From: Enhydrobacter aerosaccus | GTDB lineage: Bacteria; Pseudomonadota; Alphaproteobacteria; Reyranellales; Reyranellaceae | Direction: 5' to 3' | DNA length: 64,000 nt | NCBI RefSeq assembly: GCF_900167455.1 | Contig: NZ_FUWJ01000001.1 | Span: 1,364,001-1,428,000, forward strand | In this document: positions 27,249-36,461 of the stretch, in pieces | Numbering within the stretch: position 1 is the first letter of the stretch | Layout: every line of letters begins with the position of its first letter | Position numbers and translations under genes: made by a program | The notes under the pieces: model-generated | Told to the model about the DNA's origin: nothing | Seen by the model: only the letters and a program-made list of their open reading frames with translations | Database searches by the model: none

Positions 27249-28013
27249 ATGGACCTGGGTCTCAAAGGGAAACGTGTACTCATCACCGGCGGCACCAAGA
27301 GCATCGGTCGAGCCATAGTCGATGCCTTTGTTGCGGAAGGTGCGATCGTCGGCTTCTGTGCGCGTGACGCCGCTCTTGTCAAACGCCGGGAAGACGAATG
27401 GCGAGCGAAGCAGGCCCGCGTCCAGGGAACGGCTCTGGACGTGACCGACGATCCCGCGCTGAAGTCGTGGATCGATGGCTTTGCCGCCGCTGGTGGCCTC
27501 GATCATTTCGTCGCCAACGTCAGTGCCCTCGGTACCGACGACACGCCGGAAGGCTGGCGCAAGAGCATCGAGATCGACATCGTCTCGACCGTCGAGTCGG
27601 TACGGCATGCCATGCCCCATCTCCTCAAGAGCGGACCGGGGGCCACCTGCACCGTCATCGGCACGGTGTCCCTGAACGAAGCCGGGCCGGGGCCGGTCCA
27701 GCCCTATCGCTCTGTGAAGGCTGCCCTTGTCCCGTTCGTCAAATCGCTGGCGATCGAAATGGCGCCGAAGGGTGTGCGGGTGAATATGGTGTCGCCCGGC
27801 TCCATCCTCGAGGATGGCAATACCTGGGGTCGCCAACGCGATGCCGACAGTGAACGCTACAAACGCACACTGGCCCGAAATCCTATGGGCCGCATGGGCA
27901 CGCCGCAGGAGATCGCGGCACCGGTTGTCTTCCTCGCTGGCGCGCCCGCCTCCTTCATTACCGGGGTCAACTTCATCGTCGACGGGGCCATCACGACGAG
28001 GGTCCAATACTGA
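27249..28013 (+). CDS. SDR-family oxidoreductase
   Basis: This 254-aa SDR has TGGTKSIGRA for cofactor binding, NVSALG in the NNAG position (an atypical variant), catalytic Ser in IGTVSLN, YRSVK as the YxxxK pair and the C-terminal ITGVNFIVDGA. GGAGG precedes the ATG. It probably forms a unit with the MFS permease and DsbA-family gene that follow with overlapping codons, suggesting uptake and oxidation or reduction of a small organic compound. Confidence 0.92.
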   Translation: MDLGLKGKRVLITGGTKSIGRAIVDAFVAEGAIVGFCARDAALVKRREDEWRAKQARVQGTALDVTDDPALKSWIDGFAAAGGLDHFVANVSALGTDDTPEGWRKSIEIDIVSTVESVRHAMPHLLKSGPGATCTVIGTVSLNEAGPGPVQPYRSVKAALVPFVKSLAIEMAPKGVRVNMVSPGSILEDGNTWGRQRDADSERYKRTLARNPMGRMGTPQEIAAPVVFLAGAPASFITGVNFIVDGAITTRVQY

Positions 28014-29212
28014 CCAGCAGCCAAAGGACAGACTGGCCTCTGGTTGCATTGCTGGTGGCGGCCGGCATCGTTGCTGCCTTCCATGTCGGCAAGATGCCGC
28101 CTGCCCTGCCGTCGGTGCGGGCCGATCTCGGCGCGACGCTGCGCGAAGCAGGCTGGCTGTTGTCCGTTATCAATCTCATGACGGCCGTTGGCGGAATGGC
28201 CATCGCTCTCACCGCGGATCGATTCGGGCACCGTCGCCTGATCCTTCTGGGTACGGCAATCTGCCTCGCAGCCAGCCTTTTCGGAAGCTTTGTGAACGAT
28301 ATTGCAGAGCTCCTGGTCTGTCGCTTCTTCGAGGGGCTCGGCTTCATTGCCACGACGGTGTCCGCCCCGCCCCTGCTTCTGCGCGTCACAAAGCCGAGCG
28401 ATGCGCGCCGTGCCATGGCATTATGGACAACCTACATGCCTGCAGGAGCCGGCATCATGATGCTTTCGGCAGCAATGATCCTGCCCCATGCGTCGTGGCG
28501 GCTGGTCTGGCTCGTCGCCGCGGCGGCATCGGGCCTCATGCTGGTAGCCCTTCTGCGCGCAACGCTGGTGCGAAAGGAGCTCGGTCCGAATACGGTCGCG
28601 CTCCGTCCTCTGGCCAAGGATGTCGGCGACGTCTTGAGCAACGGAGGCCTGGTTGCGATCGCACTTTGCTTCGGGGCCTATTCGAGCTGCTGGTTTGCCA
28701 TCGTTGGCTTCCTGCCGACACTTCAGATCGAGCGGCTGGGATTGTCCCCTTCCTCCGCCGCCGTCATCACGGCCCTGGTCACTTTCGTCAATGTGGCCGG
28801 CAATCTTGCTGCGGGTGTCCTGCTTGGTCGAGGCGTACCTCGCATCGTCTTGATTGTCGGAGCAGCCTTGCCGATGGCATTTTGCGCTGCTGGCATCTTC
28901 GTCGATGGCACGCCGGATGTGGTCCGTCTTGTACTGGCGGCGGTTTATTCGATGATCATCGGCGTGGTGCCTGGAGCGCTGTTCACGGCAATTCCTGTCC
29001 ATGCGCCGCGCCGCCAGCTTGTCGGTGCGGCAACCGGCCTCCTCATGCAGGGCTCGAACATCGGAGCGCTTCTGGGACCGCCCGCGACGGCCGCTCTGGT
29101 GTCTTCGGCCGGTTGGCCTGCCGCGAGCTGGCTGACGACGATCACCCTGTCGACGGTCGTCGTTTCCGGCATCTTCCTGCACTGGCGCGAAAGGCGTAAG
29201 CTTTCGTCATGA
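28010..29212 (+). CDS. MFS-family transporter
   Basis: The product is a 12-helix major-facilitator permease of about 400 aa. It has the cytoplasmic loop 2-3 motif ADRFGHRRLILLG and paired six-helix bundles separated by a charged central loop (RKELGPNT). The frame is open upstream to a CTG at 28010 that overlaps the SDR stop (CTGA) and gives TSSQRTDWPLVALLVAAG, a natural beginning with an intact first helix. The first conventional start, TTG at 28049, would cut that helix. I therefore prefer CTG with moderate confidence. The permease may carry the substrate of the adjacent SDR. Confidence 0.85.
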   Translation: MTSSQRTDWPLVALLVAAGIVAAFHVGKMPPALPSVRADLGATLREAGWLLSVINLMTAVGGMAIALTADRFGHRRLILLGTAICLAASLFGSFVNDIAELLVCRFFEGLGFIATTVSAPPLLLRVTKPSDARRAMALWTTYMPAGAGIMMLSAAMILPHASWRLVWLVAAAASGLMLVALLRATLVRKELGPNTVALRPLAKDVGDVLSNGGLVAIALCFGAYSSCWFAIVGFLPTLQIERLGLSPSSAAVITALVTFVNVAGNLAAGVLLGRGVPRIVLIVGAALPMAFCAAGIFVDGTPDVVRLVLAAVYSMIIGVVPGALFTAIPVHAPRRQLVGAATGLLMQGSNIGALLGPPATAALVSSAGWPAASWLTTITLSTVVVSGIFLHWRERRKLSS

Positions 29213-29868
29213 TCTTCGTGGACATCGTCTCCGATACCATCTGCCCCTGGTGCTATATCGGCAAACGGCGTTTTGAACGCGCGCTTGCCCTGAGCGGGCG
29301 CAACGACGTGGCCATCTCGTGGCGGCCCTTTCAACTCAATCCGGACATGCCGGCCGAAGGCATGACCCGGGACGATTACGTGCGCGCCAAGTTTGGCGGC
29401 GGGGATCGCCCGCGCCAGATCTACCAGGCGATCGCAGACAGCGGGCGTGAGGCCGGTATCGATTTCCAGTTTGCCCGTATCAGGCGAACACCCAATACCG
29501 TGCTTTCCCATCGTCTGGTCCATTGGAGCGCGAAGAACGAGCGCCAGGACGAGATGGTCGGGGAGCTGTTCAAAGCCTATTTCGAGGAAGGCCTCGACAT
29601 CGGCGATCTCGAGACCCTCGTACGATGTGCCACTCGGGCCGGGCTCGATGCGGATCTCGCGCGGCGATATCTTCAAAGCGACGACGGCCGTCAGGAGGTG
29701 GTTGCCTCGGACGTCTATGCCCGGCGGCTGGGAATCAACGGTGTTCCCTGTTTCATCGTAAACCGGAAATACGCCGTCTCCGGCGCGCAGCCGCCATCGG
29801 CCTTTGTCGAGGTGTTCAATCTCGCCGAGCGGGATGCCGCTACCAGCGCCGCACAATCTACCGTCTGA
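29209..29868 (+). CDS. DsbA-family (FrnE-like) oxidoreductase
   Basis: This 219-aa thioredoxin-fold protein has the redox motif CPWC in DTICPWCYIGKRRFE near residue 12, a helical insertion and the cis-Pro loop GVPCF. It has no signal peptide, so it is cytoplasmic, like FrnE/2-hydroxychromene-2-carboxylate isomerase relatives. The ATG overlaps the MFS stop (ATGA), so it is cotranslated. A polyketide or aromatic isomerase function is possible but not supported further. Confidence 0.9.
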   Translation: MIFVDIVSDTICPWCYIGKRRFERALALSGRNDVAISWRPFQLNPDMPAEGMTRDDYVRAKFGGGDRPRQIYQAIADSGREAGIDFQFARIRRTPNTVLSHRLVHWSAKNERQDEMVGELFKAYFEEGLDIGDLETLVRCATRAGLDADLARRYLQSDDGRQEVVASDVYARRLGINGVPCFIVNRKYAVSGAQPPSAFVEVFNLAERDAATSAAQSTV

Positions 29869-29938
29869 TACCGATCCGACACTGTCCAGGCGACGAGAGG
29901 GAAGCCCGCTGCTGAGGGCGGCGTCTTGTGCTGTCGTG

Positions 29939-29967
29939 CAGACAATCCATGTCGAATGACATATGAT
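29939..29967 (+). promoter_or_regulatory. Putative promoter of the tetR gene
   Basis: CAGACA at 29939-29944 and TATGAT at 29962-29967 are spaced by 17 bases. The -10 element lies inside the operator palindromes described below, the layout expected for autorepression. Confidence 0.45.
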
Positions 29968-29985
29968 ATGTTGATCGACATATCA
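29959..29985. promoter_or_regulatory. TetR-type operator with three half-sites
   Basis: Half-sites ACATAT (29959-29964), ATATGT (29966-29971) and ACATAT (29978-29983) form two overlapping inverted repeats: 6-1-6 (29959-29971) and 8-6-8 TGATATGT/ACATATCA (29964-29985). They cover the -10 region and end 11 bases before the tetR ATG. AGAAGG at 29985-29990 is the ribosome site. Confidence 0.6.
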
Positions 29986-29995
29986 GAAGGCAACC

Positions 29996-30634
29996 ATGCC
30001 GATCAGCGCTGACCGGAAGGCCCGGACGAGGGCCGAAATCTTCGATCATGCCGCTCGCCTGTTCCGCTTGCGTGGCTATGCCGGGACAAACATCGATGAC
30101 ATCATGCTCGCGGCCGGTCTCACGCGCGGCGCCTTCTACGCGCATTTCGAGTCCAAGGACCAGCTGTTTGCAGAAGTGGTCGGCGCAGGTCACGGCTTGT
30201 TGGCCGTGTTGCGGGCCTCAGATCCGAAGACGGCGTTGAACCGCTACTTCGACAAGACACAGCTGACGGCCAATGCCCAGGCTTGCACATTGGCTGCCCT
30301 CCCAACCGATGTGGCCCGGGCGCCGCTGGCAGCCCGCCTTGCCTACGCCAACATGCTGTACGCGCTGATCGAGGAACTATCCCGGGGCCGCGCGCGCAAA
30401 CTGGACGCATCGGCGACGACAGTGGCCATCCTCGCGGTTGGAGCCCTGGTGCTGGCGCGAGCGTCGGGCGATACGCGGTTGAGCGACTGGCTCCTTCGTT
30501 GCGCCAGACGTACGGCCCTCCCGCTGCTCAAGCCGCGAGCTTCGCCATCGCGGAAACGATCCCGGTCACGCCGGAAAGTCGCTGCTGCTCGTCGCCCCAG
30601 ACGCGCTGCACGATCACGCGCTGGTCGGGCCTAG
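29996..30634 (+). CDS. TetR/AcrR-family transcriptional regulator with Arg-rich tail
   Basis: The 212-aa product has an N-terminal TetR helix-turn-helix (ARTRAEIFDHAARLF, followed by a GYAGTNIDDIMLAAGLTRGAFYAHFESKDQLF recognition region) at about 9-57 and a helical ligand domain. The domain ends naturally near residue 177. The last 35 residues are almost all Arg, Ala, Ser and Lys and are encoded opposite the 3' end of mfd (107-bp antisense overlap), so they may be an accidental extension. The upstream palindromes suggest autoregulation; the likely targets are the upstream SDR-MFS-DsbA genes. Confidence 0.88.
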   Translation: MPISADRKARTRAEIFDHAARLFRLRGYAGTNIDDIMLAAGLTRGAFYAHFESKDQLFAEVVGAGHGLLAVLRASDPKTALNRYFDKTQLTANAQACTLAALPTDVARAPLAARLAYANMLYALIEELSRGRARKLDASATTVAILAVGALVLARASGDTRLSDWLLRCARRTALPLLKPRASPSRKRSRSRRKVAAARRPRRAARSRAGRA

Positions 30635-33600
30635 CTTTCACCAAAGGCGCGTTCTTCTGGATCCAGCCAATCAGCCGGTCCGGGCGGGGGAACTTGTTCT
30701 CGTGGAAACTGAACACCACCGCCTTCTCGCCAGCGTCGATCTTCTCTACGGATGCCGTGCGGCACAGTAATTTCAACGATACAGTCTTGAGCAGGAATTC
30801 CGCCTCCAGGGGCATCTTGCCGAAGCGATCGACGAGTTCCGCCGCAAAGGCGTCGATATCTTCCTGGTTCGTCAGGCTGCCGAGACGGCGGTACAGCCCC
30901 ATGCGGACCGATAGATCGGGCACATATTCCTCGGGAATGAGCACCGGAATGCCGAGATTGAGCTGCGGCGACCATTCGGCCTTGGCCACTTCTTCAGCCC
31001 GCCCTCGAGCGGCGGAGACCGCCTCTTCCAAGAGCTGCTGATAGAGTTCGATCCCCACTTCGCGAATGTGGCCGGACTGCTCGTCGCCCAGCAGGTTTCC
31101 TGCGCCGCGAATGTCGAGGTCGTGGCTGGCGAGCTGGAAGCCTGCGCCAAGTGTGTCGAGCGTCTGCATGACCTCGAGGCGCTTGGACGCCGCCTCGCTC
31201 AGGGCCTTGCCTGGGGGAACCGTCAGATAGGCGTAGGCTCGGGTTTTGCCTCGACCGATGCGGCCGCGGAGCTGGTAAAGCTGCGCCAGGCCAAACATAT
31301 CCGCGCGATGCACGATCATCGTATTGGCATTGCGGATGTCGAGGCCGCTCTCGACGATATTGGTCGACAGCAGCACGTCGAACTTACCGTCGATGAATTC
31401 CTGCATCGTATTTTCGATCTGCGTCGGCGGCAGGCGACCATGCGCCATGGCCATGCGGATCTCGGGCACGAGCTCGCGCAGCTGTTCCGCGACGATGCTC
31501 AGGTCCTCGACGCGCGGACAGACATAGAAGCTTTGCCCACCGCGGTACTGTTCGCGCAACAGCGCCTCGCGAATGGTGACGGCGTCGAATGGCGTGACGA
31601 ACGTCCGAACCGCCAATCGATCCACTGGCGGCGTGGCAATGAGACTCATGTCCCGGACGCCGGTGAGTGCGAGTTGCAGGGTGCGCGGAATCGGAGTCGC
31701 GGTCAGAGTGAGCACGTGTACGTCGGCCCGCAATTCCTTCAGCCGCTCCTTGTGGGCTACGCCGAAATGCTGTTCCTCGTCGACGATCAGAAGCCCCAGG
31801 TCCTTGAATTCGATGCCCTTGGCCAGGAGGGCATGTGTGCCGACCACGATATCGATCGTCCCGTCCTTCAACCCGGCCTTCGTCTCCTTGGCCTCCTTGG
31901 CACTGACCAGCCGCGACAGGCGGCCAATGCGCACCGGCATGCCGCCGAAACGCTCGACGAAAGTGCGATGGTGCTGGCGAGCCAGCAATGTGGTCGGGCC
32001 GATGACCGCGACCTGCTTGCCGGACATCGCTCCGACAAAGGCTGCACGCAGGGCAACTTCCGTCTTGCCGAAGCCCACGTCACCGCAAACCAGCCGGTCC
32101 ATCGGCTTTCCGGACGACAGATCGCCAATCACATCGGCAATTGCCTGGAGCTGATCGTCTGTCTCGGCATAAGGGAAGCGTGCACAGAATTCCTCGTACA
32201 AGCCTTCCGGCGGACTCATCGTCTCGCCGCGCCTGATCGCACGCTCGGCCGCGATCTTGATGAGCCGGTCCGCCATGTCGGCGATACGTTGCTTGAGCTT
32301 GGCCTTTCGTGATTGCCAGGCAGCTCCCCCGAGGCGGTCGAGTTGTGCCCCCTCCTCCGCGCTGCCGTAACGACTGAGGACATCGATATTTTCCACGGGA
32401 ACGAATAGCTTGTCGCCGCCCTCGTATGTGAGCCTCAGGCAATCGTGACGAGCGTTCTGTATCTCCAGTGTGACGAGGCCTTCGTAGCGTCCAACCCCAT
32501 GCTCACGATGCACGACGAGATCGCCATCGCTCAGCGCGGAGGCTTCGGCGATGAACCGCTCTGACGGTCGACGCTTCTTGGCGGGCCGCGACAGGCGATC
32601 TCCGAGAATGTCTTCCTCGCCGACGACTTCCAGGTCGTCGAGAACGAAACCGTGCTCGAGCGGCCACACGGCGACGCCCAAGGTACCGGCGGGCAGGCCC
32701 AAGACCGTCACATAGTCCTTCACGGGAACAGGCGTCGTGGCACCGTGCTCCTGCAGAAGATGCTGAAGGCGCGAAACCGAGCCTTCGGTATAACCTGCGA
32801 TGACGACACGACGACCTGCGCCGTTGGCTGCTTTTACGTGCTCGGTCACCTTGTCGAACAGGTTGACGCCCTGGGCGGTGCGCGCCTGCGCGAATCCCTC
32901 ATGCCGGCGGCCGCCGAGATCGACCGCATTGGCCGCCTCCGGCGGAGCGTCGAAGGTCGTGAATTGCACGACGCTGCGGCCCTCCAGCAGGGCCTCCCAT
33001 TGCGATGGCTTGAGGTACAATCGCTCGGGGGGCAGGGGCTTGTAGTCGCCGCCTCCGGTCATGCCGCCCTTGGCGCCGGTCTTCTCTCGTGCATCGTAAT
33101 AGTCGACGATCAACTCGTGACGAGCTTCCAGCGCCTCCTTGAGTTGATGATCGTTGGTGGCGATAGCGCCGGGGCAATAATCAAGCAGCGTTTCCAGGCG
33201 TTCGTGGAACAGCGGCAGCCAATGTTCCATGCCGACGTGGCGCTGGCCGGCTGAGACGGCCTCGTAGAGTACGTCCTCCCCGGCAACGTTGCCGAATAGC
33301 TCGCGATAGCCACTGCGAAAACGCGCGATGCTCTCTGGCGTAAGGAGAACCTCGCTTACCGGCAAGAGGGCAATTTCCTCCCGCTCCCCGGTCGTGAGCT
33401 GGCTCATCGGATCGAAGGTCCGTATCGTTTCGATCGTGTCGCCAAAGAGATCGAGACGAAGCGGCTCGGATGTCCCTGGCGGAAACAGATCGATCAGGCC
33501 GCCGCGAATGGCGAATTCACCCGGCTCCATGACGGTGTCGGCCCGCCCATAGCCGTTCTCGCCGAGGAACTTGGTGAGGGCGACGACCTCTATCGTCTGC

Positions 33601-34022
33601 CCCTTGCGCAGGACGGAGGCCGCGCTGGCGTACAACCCACGTGGCGGCACGCGCTGCAGGACCGCTCCAACCGAGGCAAGGACAATGCGCGCCGGGCTGC
33701 CCGCCTTCCGCGGAGCGGCGAGCCGGGCCAGCGTTTCGAGGCGCTCGGCGACGATGTCGGGGTGCGGCGAAAGCCGATCGTACGGCAGGCAATCCCAGGC
33801 CGGGAAGACGAGCACCTCGCGGTCAGGGGCGAAGAAGCGCAGCCCATCCTGAAGGCGCTCCAGCCGCTGTCCGTCGCGCGCCACGTGCAAAATATCCTGT
33901 CCGCCCGTCGTCTTGGCGATCTCACTCAAAACTAGCGCATCGGCGCCTTCAGGTAGGCCGGCGATGGTCCAATTTCCGGCCTTCCGATGCAGCACCGACA
34001 GGCGTTCGGCTAGGGATGACAC
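30528..34022 (-). CDS. mfd: Transcription-repair coupling factor Mfd
   Basis: Mfd removes RNA polymerase stalled at DNA lesions and recruits UvrA. The 1164-aa protein has a UvrB-like N-terminal module, the RNA-polymerase-interacting (CarD-like) domain around 490-560 (VVHREHGVGRYEGL), RecG-like helicase motifs (CGDVGFGKTEVALRAAF, LIVDEEQHFGV), the translocation motif LRGRIGRGKTRAYAY and the C-terminal autoinhibitory domain. It starts at GTG 34022, directly after the sdhE stop. The sdhE-mfd order with divergent recG is common in alphaproteobacteria. Confidence 0.97.
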   Translation of the reverse strand: MSSLAERLSVLHRKAGNWTIAGLPEGADALVLSEIAKTTGGQDILHVARDGQRLERLQDGLRFFAPDREVLVFPAWDCLPYDRLSPHPDIVAERLETLARLAAPRKAGSPARIVLASVGAVLQRVPPRGLYASAASVLRKGQTIEVVALTKFLGENGYGRADTVMEPGEFAIRGGLIDLFPPGTSEPLRLDLFGDTIETIRTFDPMSQLTTGEREEIALLPVSEVLLTPESIARFRSGYRELFGNVAGEDVLYEAVSAGQRHVGMEHWLPLFHERLETLLDYCPGAIATNDHQLKEALEARHELIVDYYDAREKTGAKGGMTGGGDYKPLPPERLYLKPSQWEALLEGRSVVQFTTFDAPPEAANAVDLGGRRHEGFAQARTAQGVNLFDKVTEHVKAANGAGRRVVIAGYTEGSVSRLQHLLQEHGATTPVPVKDYVTVLGLPAGTLGVAVWPLEHGFVLDDLEVVGEEDILGDRLSRPAKKRRPSERFIAEASALSDGDLVVHREHGVGRYEGLVTLEIQNARHDCLRLTYEGGDKLFVPVENIDVLSRYGSAEEGAQLDRLGGAAWQSRKAKLKQRIADMADRLIKIAAERAIRRGETMSPPEGLYEEFCARFPYAETDDQLQAIADVIGDLSSGKPMDRLVCGDVGFGKTEVALRAAFVGAMSGKQVAVIGPTTLLARQHHRTFVERFGGMPVRIGRLSRLVSAKEAKETKAGLKDGTIDIVVGTHALLAKGIEFKDLGLLIVDEEQHFGVAHKERLKELRADVHVLTLTATPIPRTLQLALTGVRDMSLIATPPVDRLAVRTFVTPFDAVTIREALLREQYRGGQSFYVCPRVEDLSIVAEQLRELVPEIRMAMAHGRLPPTQIENTMQEFIDGKFDVLLSTNIVESGLDIRNANTMIVHRADMFGLAQLYQLRGRIGRGKTRAYAYLTVPPGKALSEAASKRLEVMQTLDTLGAGFQLASHDLDIRGAGNLLGDEQSGHIREVGIELYQQLLEEAVSAARGRAEEVAKAEWSPQLNLGIPVLIPEEYVPDLSVRMGLYRRLGSLTNQEDIDAFAAELVDRFGKMPLEAEFLLKTVSLKLLCRTASVEKIDAGEKAVVFSFHENKFPRPDRLIGWIQKNAPLVKARPDQRVIVQRVWGDEQQRLSGVTGIVSAMAKLAA

Positions 34023-34292
34023 TCAGAACCTCACCCGAAATGCCAGGAGCTTGCGCAAAACTGGCGTATCGGCCTCGGTCGGGACTTCGACCTTGCCCGT
34101 GATCCAGTCGAAAATCTCGTTATCGCCGGTATCCAGAAGGCGCTCGTACTGGTCGAGTTCGGCGATGCCAAATTCGGCGATATGGGCGCGCGCAAACTGC
34201 CCAAGAAGAATGTCGTTCTCCTTGTTGCCACGATAGACACTGCGATAAAGCAAACGCTTGCGCCGTGTCTCCAGTTCGGCGTCGCCGGTCAT
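34023..34292 (-). CDS. sdhE: FAD assembly factor SdhE (succinate dehydrogenase assembly factor 2)
   Basis: SdhE promotes covalent flavinylation of SdhA. The 89-aa protein has the usual length and the conserved RGxxE motif in YRGNKENDILLG, plus the helical segments LDQYERLLDTGDNEIFDWI. mfd begins immediately after its stop codon. Confidence 0.93.
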   Translation of the reverse strand: MTGDAELETRRKRLLYRSVYRGNKENDILLGQFARAHIAEFGIAELDQYERLLDTGDNEIFDWITGKVEVPTEADTPVLRKLLAFRVRF

Positions 34293-34376
34293 GTTTTCCC
34301 CAAGGTCCTAGTGAAAGGGGCGTAGCATATAGGCGGCGGCGGTGGCCAAGTCACGGGGCCCGGAACCAAAGCACCC

Positions 34377-36458
34377 ATGCGCCCCCAGAGCCTCACCCCC
34401 CTCTTCGCCCAGGTCACGGCCCTTCCCGGGATCGGCCCGCGCTTGGGCAAACTGGTGGAGAAGCTTGCCGGGCCGCTGGTCGTGGACCTGCTGTGGCACC
34501 TGCCCTTCGCTCTCATCGATCGCCGCAATGCACCCACGGTCGCTGAGGCCAAGGCTGGAGACGTTGCCACGCTTACCGTGACGATCGGTGAACATCTCGT
34601 GCCGCGCAACGGCCGGCAGCCTTATCGGATCTGGTGCTCGGACCAGACTGGTCGGCTTTGCCTGACCTATTTCAACGGCCGGGAGGACTACCTCAAGAAG
34701 CTTCTGCCGCCGGGCGATATCCGCGTCGTGAGCGGCAAGATCGAAATATACCAGGGCGAGGTCCAGATGACGCATCCTGACCATGTGGTGCCCCTGGACC
34801 AGCGGGACTCGGTCCTGCGGGTCGAGCCGGTATACGGTCTGACGGCCGGGTTGACGCAGAGGCCGCTGCAGAAGGCCATCGGGGCCGCCCTTGAGCGCCT
34901 TCCCGACCTGCCGGAATGGCAAAACGCGGCCTATCTCGCCCGCCAGCGATGGCCCAGTTGGAAGGCGGCGCTCGCCCAGGCGCACGCGCCCACGGAAGAG
35001 GTCGACCTGGAGCCACGGCATCCGGCGCGCGCCCGCCTGGCCTTCGACGAACTGCTCGCCAGCCAGCTCGCTGTGGCGCTGGTCCGGCATCACAACCGGA
35101 CCCTGGCCGGCCGATCGACAAAAGGCGATGGTCGTCTCCAGGCCCGGGCCCGGGCGTCGCTGCCCTTTGAGCTGACATCCAGCCAGAAGGCTGCTGTCGC
35201 GGAGATCGCGGCAGACATGGCCAAGCCCGAGCGCATGGTTCGGCTCCTGCAAGGCGATGTCGGCAGCGGAAAGACGCTCGTCGCCCTCTTGGCCATGCTT
35301 ACGGCCGTTGAATCGGGGGCACAGGCCGCTCTCATGGCTCCGACGGAACTGCTCGCGCGCCAGCATCACGCCACCATCATGCCGCTTGCTGAGGCCGCGG
35401 GCGTCAAGCTCGCGTTGCTGACGGGACGGGACGGGCAGCGGCAAAAGAAGGCCACGCTCGACGGATTAGCCGATGGATCGATCCAGATCGTCGTCGGCAC
35501 GCATGCCCTGGTGCAGGAAGATGTCGAGTTTGCCGACCTCGCCCTGGCCGTCGTCGATGAACAGCATCGTTTCGGAGTGCATCAGCGGATGGCGCTGTCG
35601 TCCAAAAGTCACGCTGTCGACCTGCTCGTCATGACGGCTACCCCGATCCCGCGCACCCTTATGCTGGCCGCCTACGGCGACCTCGATGTCTCCAAGCTCA
35701 CGGAGAAACCGGCGGGGCGTCAACCCATCGACACCCGCACCATACCGCTCGAGCGCATTGGCGAGGTGGTTGAGGGCATCAGCCGCAGGGTGGCAGACGG
35801 TGCCCGCATCTACTGGGTTTGCCCTCTGATCGAGGAATCAGAGGAAGTCGACCTCGCGAATGCAGAGGAGCGCTATCGGCTGCTGCAGGCCCGTTTCCCA
35901 GGCAAGGTCGGATTGGTCCATGGTCGGCTCAAGGGCGCCGAGCGCGAGGCGACCATGGCGGCGTTTGCCGATGGACGCCTCTCCATTCTCGTTGCAACGA
36001 CCGTGATCGAGGTCGGCGTTGATGTGCCGGCCGCAACGGTGATGATCATCGAGCACGCGGAACGATTCGGGCTGGCGCAACTGCATCAGCTGCGTGGGCG
36101 TGTCGGGCGAGGCAGTGCGAAATCTACCTGCCTGCTCCTCTACGCTCAGCCCCTTGGCGAAACCGCCAAGGCGCGCCTTGCCATCATGCGCGAGACGGAA
36201 GATGGCTTCCGCATCGCCGAGGAAGATCTGCGCCTGCGAGGCGCCGGCGAATTGTTGGGCACGCGTCAGAGCGGATTGCCGGACATGCGCCTGGCCGATT
36301 TGGCAGCGCACGCGGAACTCCTGGAAGCGGCTCGCGATGACGCCCGTCTCGTGATCGAACGCGATCCCGACCTCAATACTCCCCGCGGGGAGGCGTTGAG
36401 GGCCCTGCTCTACCTGTTCCGGCGTGACGACGCGGTGCGCACGCTTCGCGCTGGATAG
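34377..36458 (+). CDS. recG: ATP-dependent DNA helicase RecG
   Basis: RecG regresses stalled replication forks and processes Holliday junctions. The 693-aa protein has an N-terminal OB-fold wedge domain ([21 protein letters not shown]), helicase motif [20 protein letters not shown] box [13 protein letters not shown], motif [12 protein letters not shown], and TRG motif [18 protein letters not shown] followed by the C-terminal ELLGTRQSG hairpin. It is divergent from sdhE-mfd (84-base gap) and converges with the DUF4139 gene (3-base gap). Confidence 0.97.
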   Translation: MRPQSLTPLFAQVTALPGIGPRLGKLVEKLAGPLVVDLLWHLPFALIDRRNAPTVAEAKAGDVATLTVTIGEHLVPRNGRQPYRIWCSDQTGRLCLTYFNGREDYLKKLLPPGDIRVVSGKIEIYQGEVQMTHPDHVVPLDQRDSVLRVEPVYGLTAGLTQRPLQKAIGAALERLPDLPEWQNAAYLARQRWPSWKAALAQAHAPTEEVDLEPRHPARARLAFDELLASQLAVALVRHHNRTLAGRSTKGDGRLQARARASLPFELTSSQKAAVAEIAADMAKPERMVRLLQGDVGSGKTLVALLAMLTAVESGAQAALMAPTELLARQHHATIMPLAEAAGVKLALLTGRDGQRQKKATLDGLADGSIQIVVGTHALVQEDVEFADLALAVVDEQHRFGVHQRMALSSKSHAVDLLVMTATPIPRTLMLAAYGDLDVSKLTEKPAGRQPIDTRTIPLERIGEVVEGISRRVADGARIYWVCPLIEESEEVDLANAEERYRLLQARFPGKVGLVHGRLKGAEREATMAAFADGRLSILVATTVIEVGVDVPAATVMIIEHAERFGLAQLHQLRGRVGRGSAKSTCLLLYAQPLGETAKARLAIMRETEDGFRIAEEDLRLRGAGELLGTRQSGLPDMRLADLAAHAELLEAARDDARLVIERDPDLNTPRGEALRALLYLFRRDDAVRTLRAG

Positions 36459-36461
36459 GGG

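Noticed and set aside
31068..32312. 414-aa plus-strand ORF opposite mfd
   Set aside because: Shadow of the mfd helicase region with no motif support.
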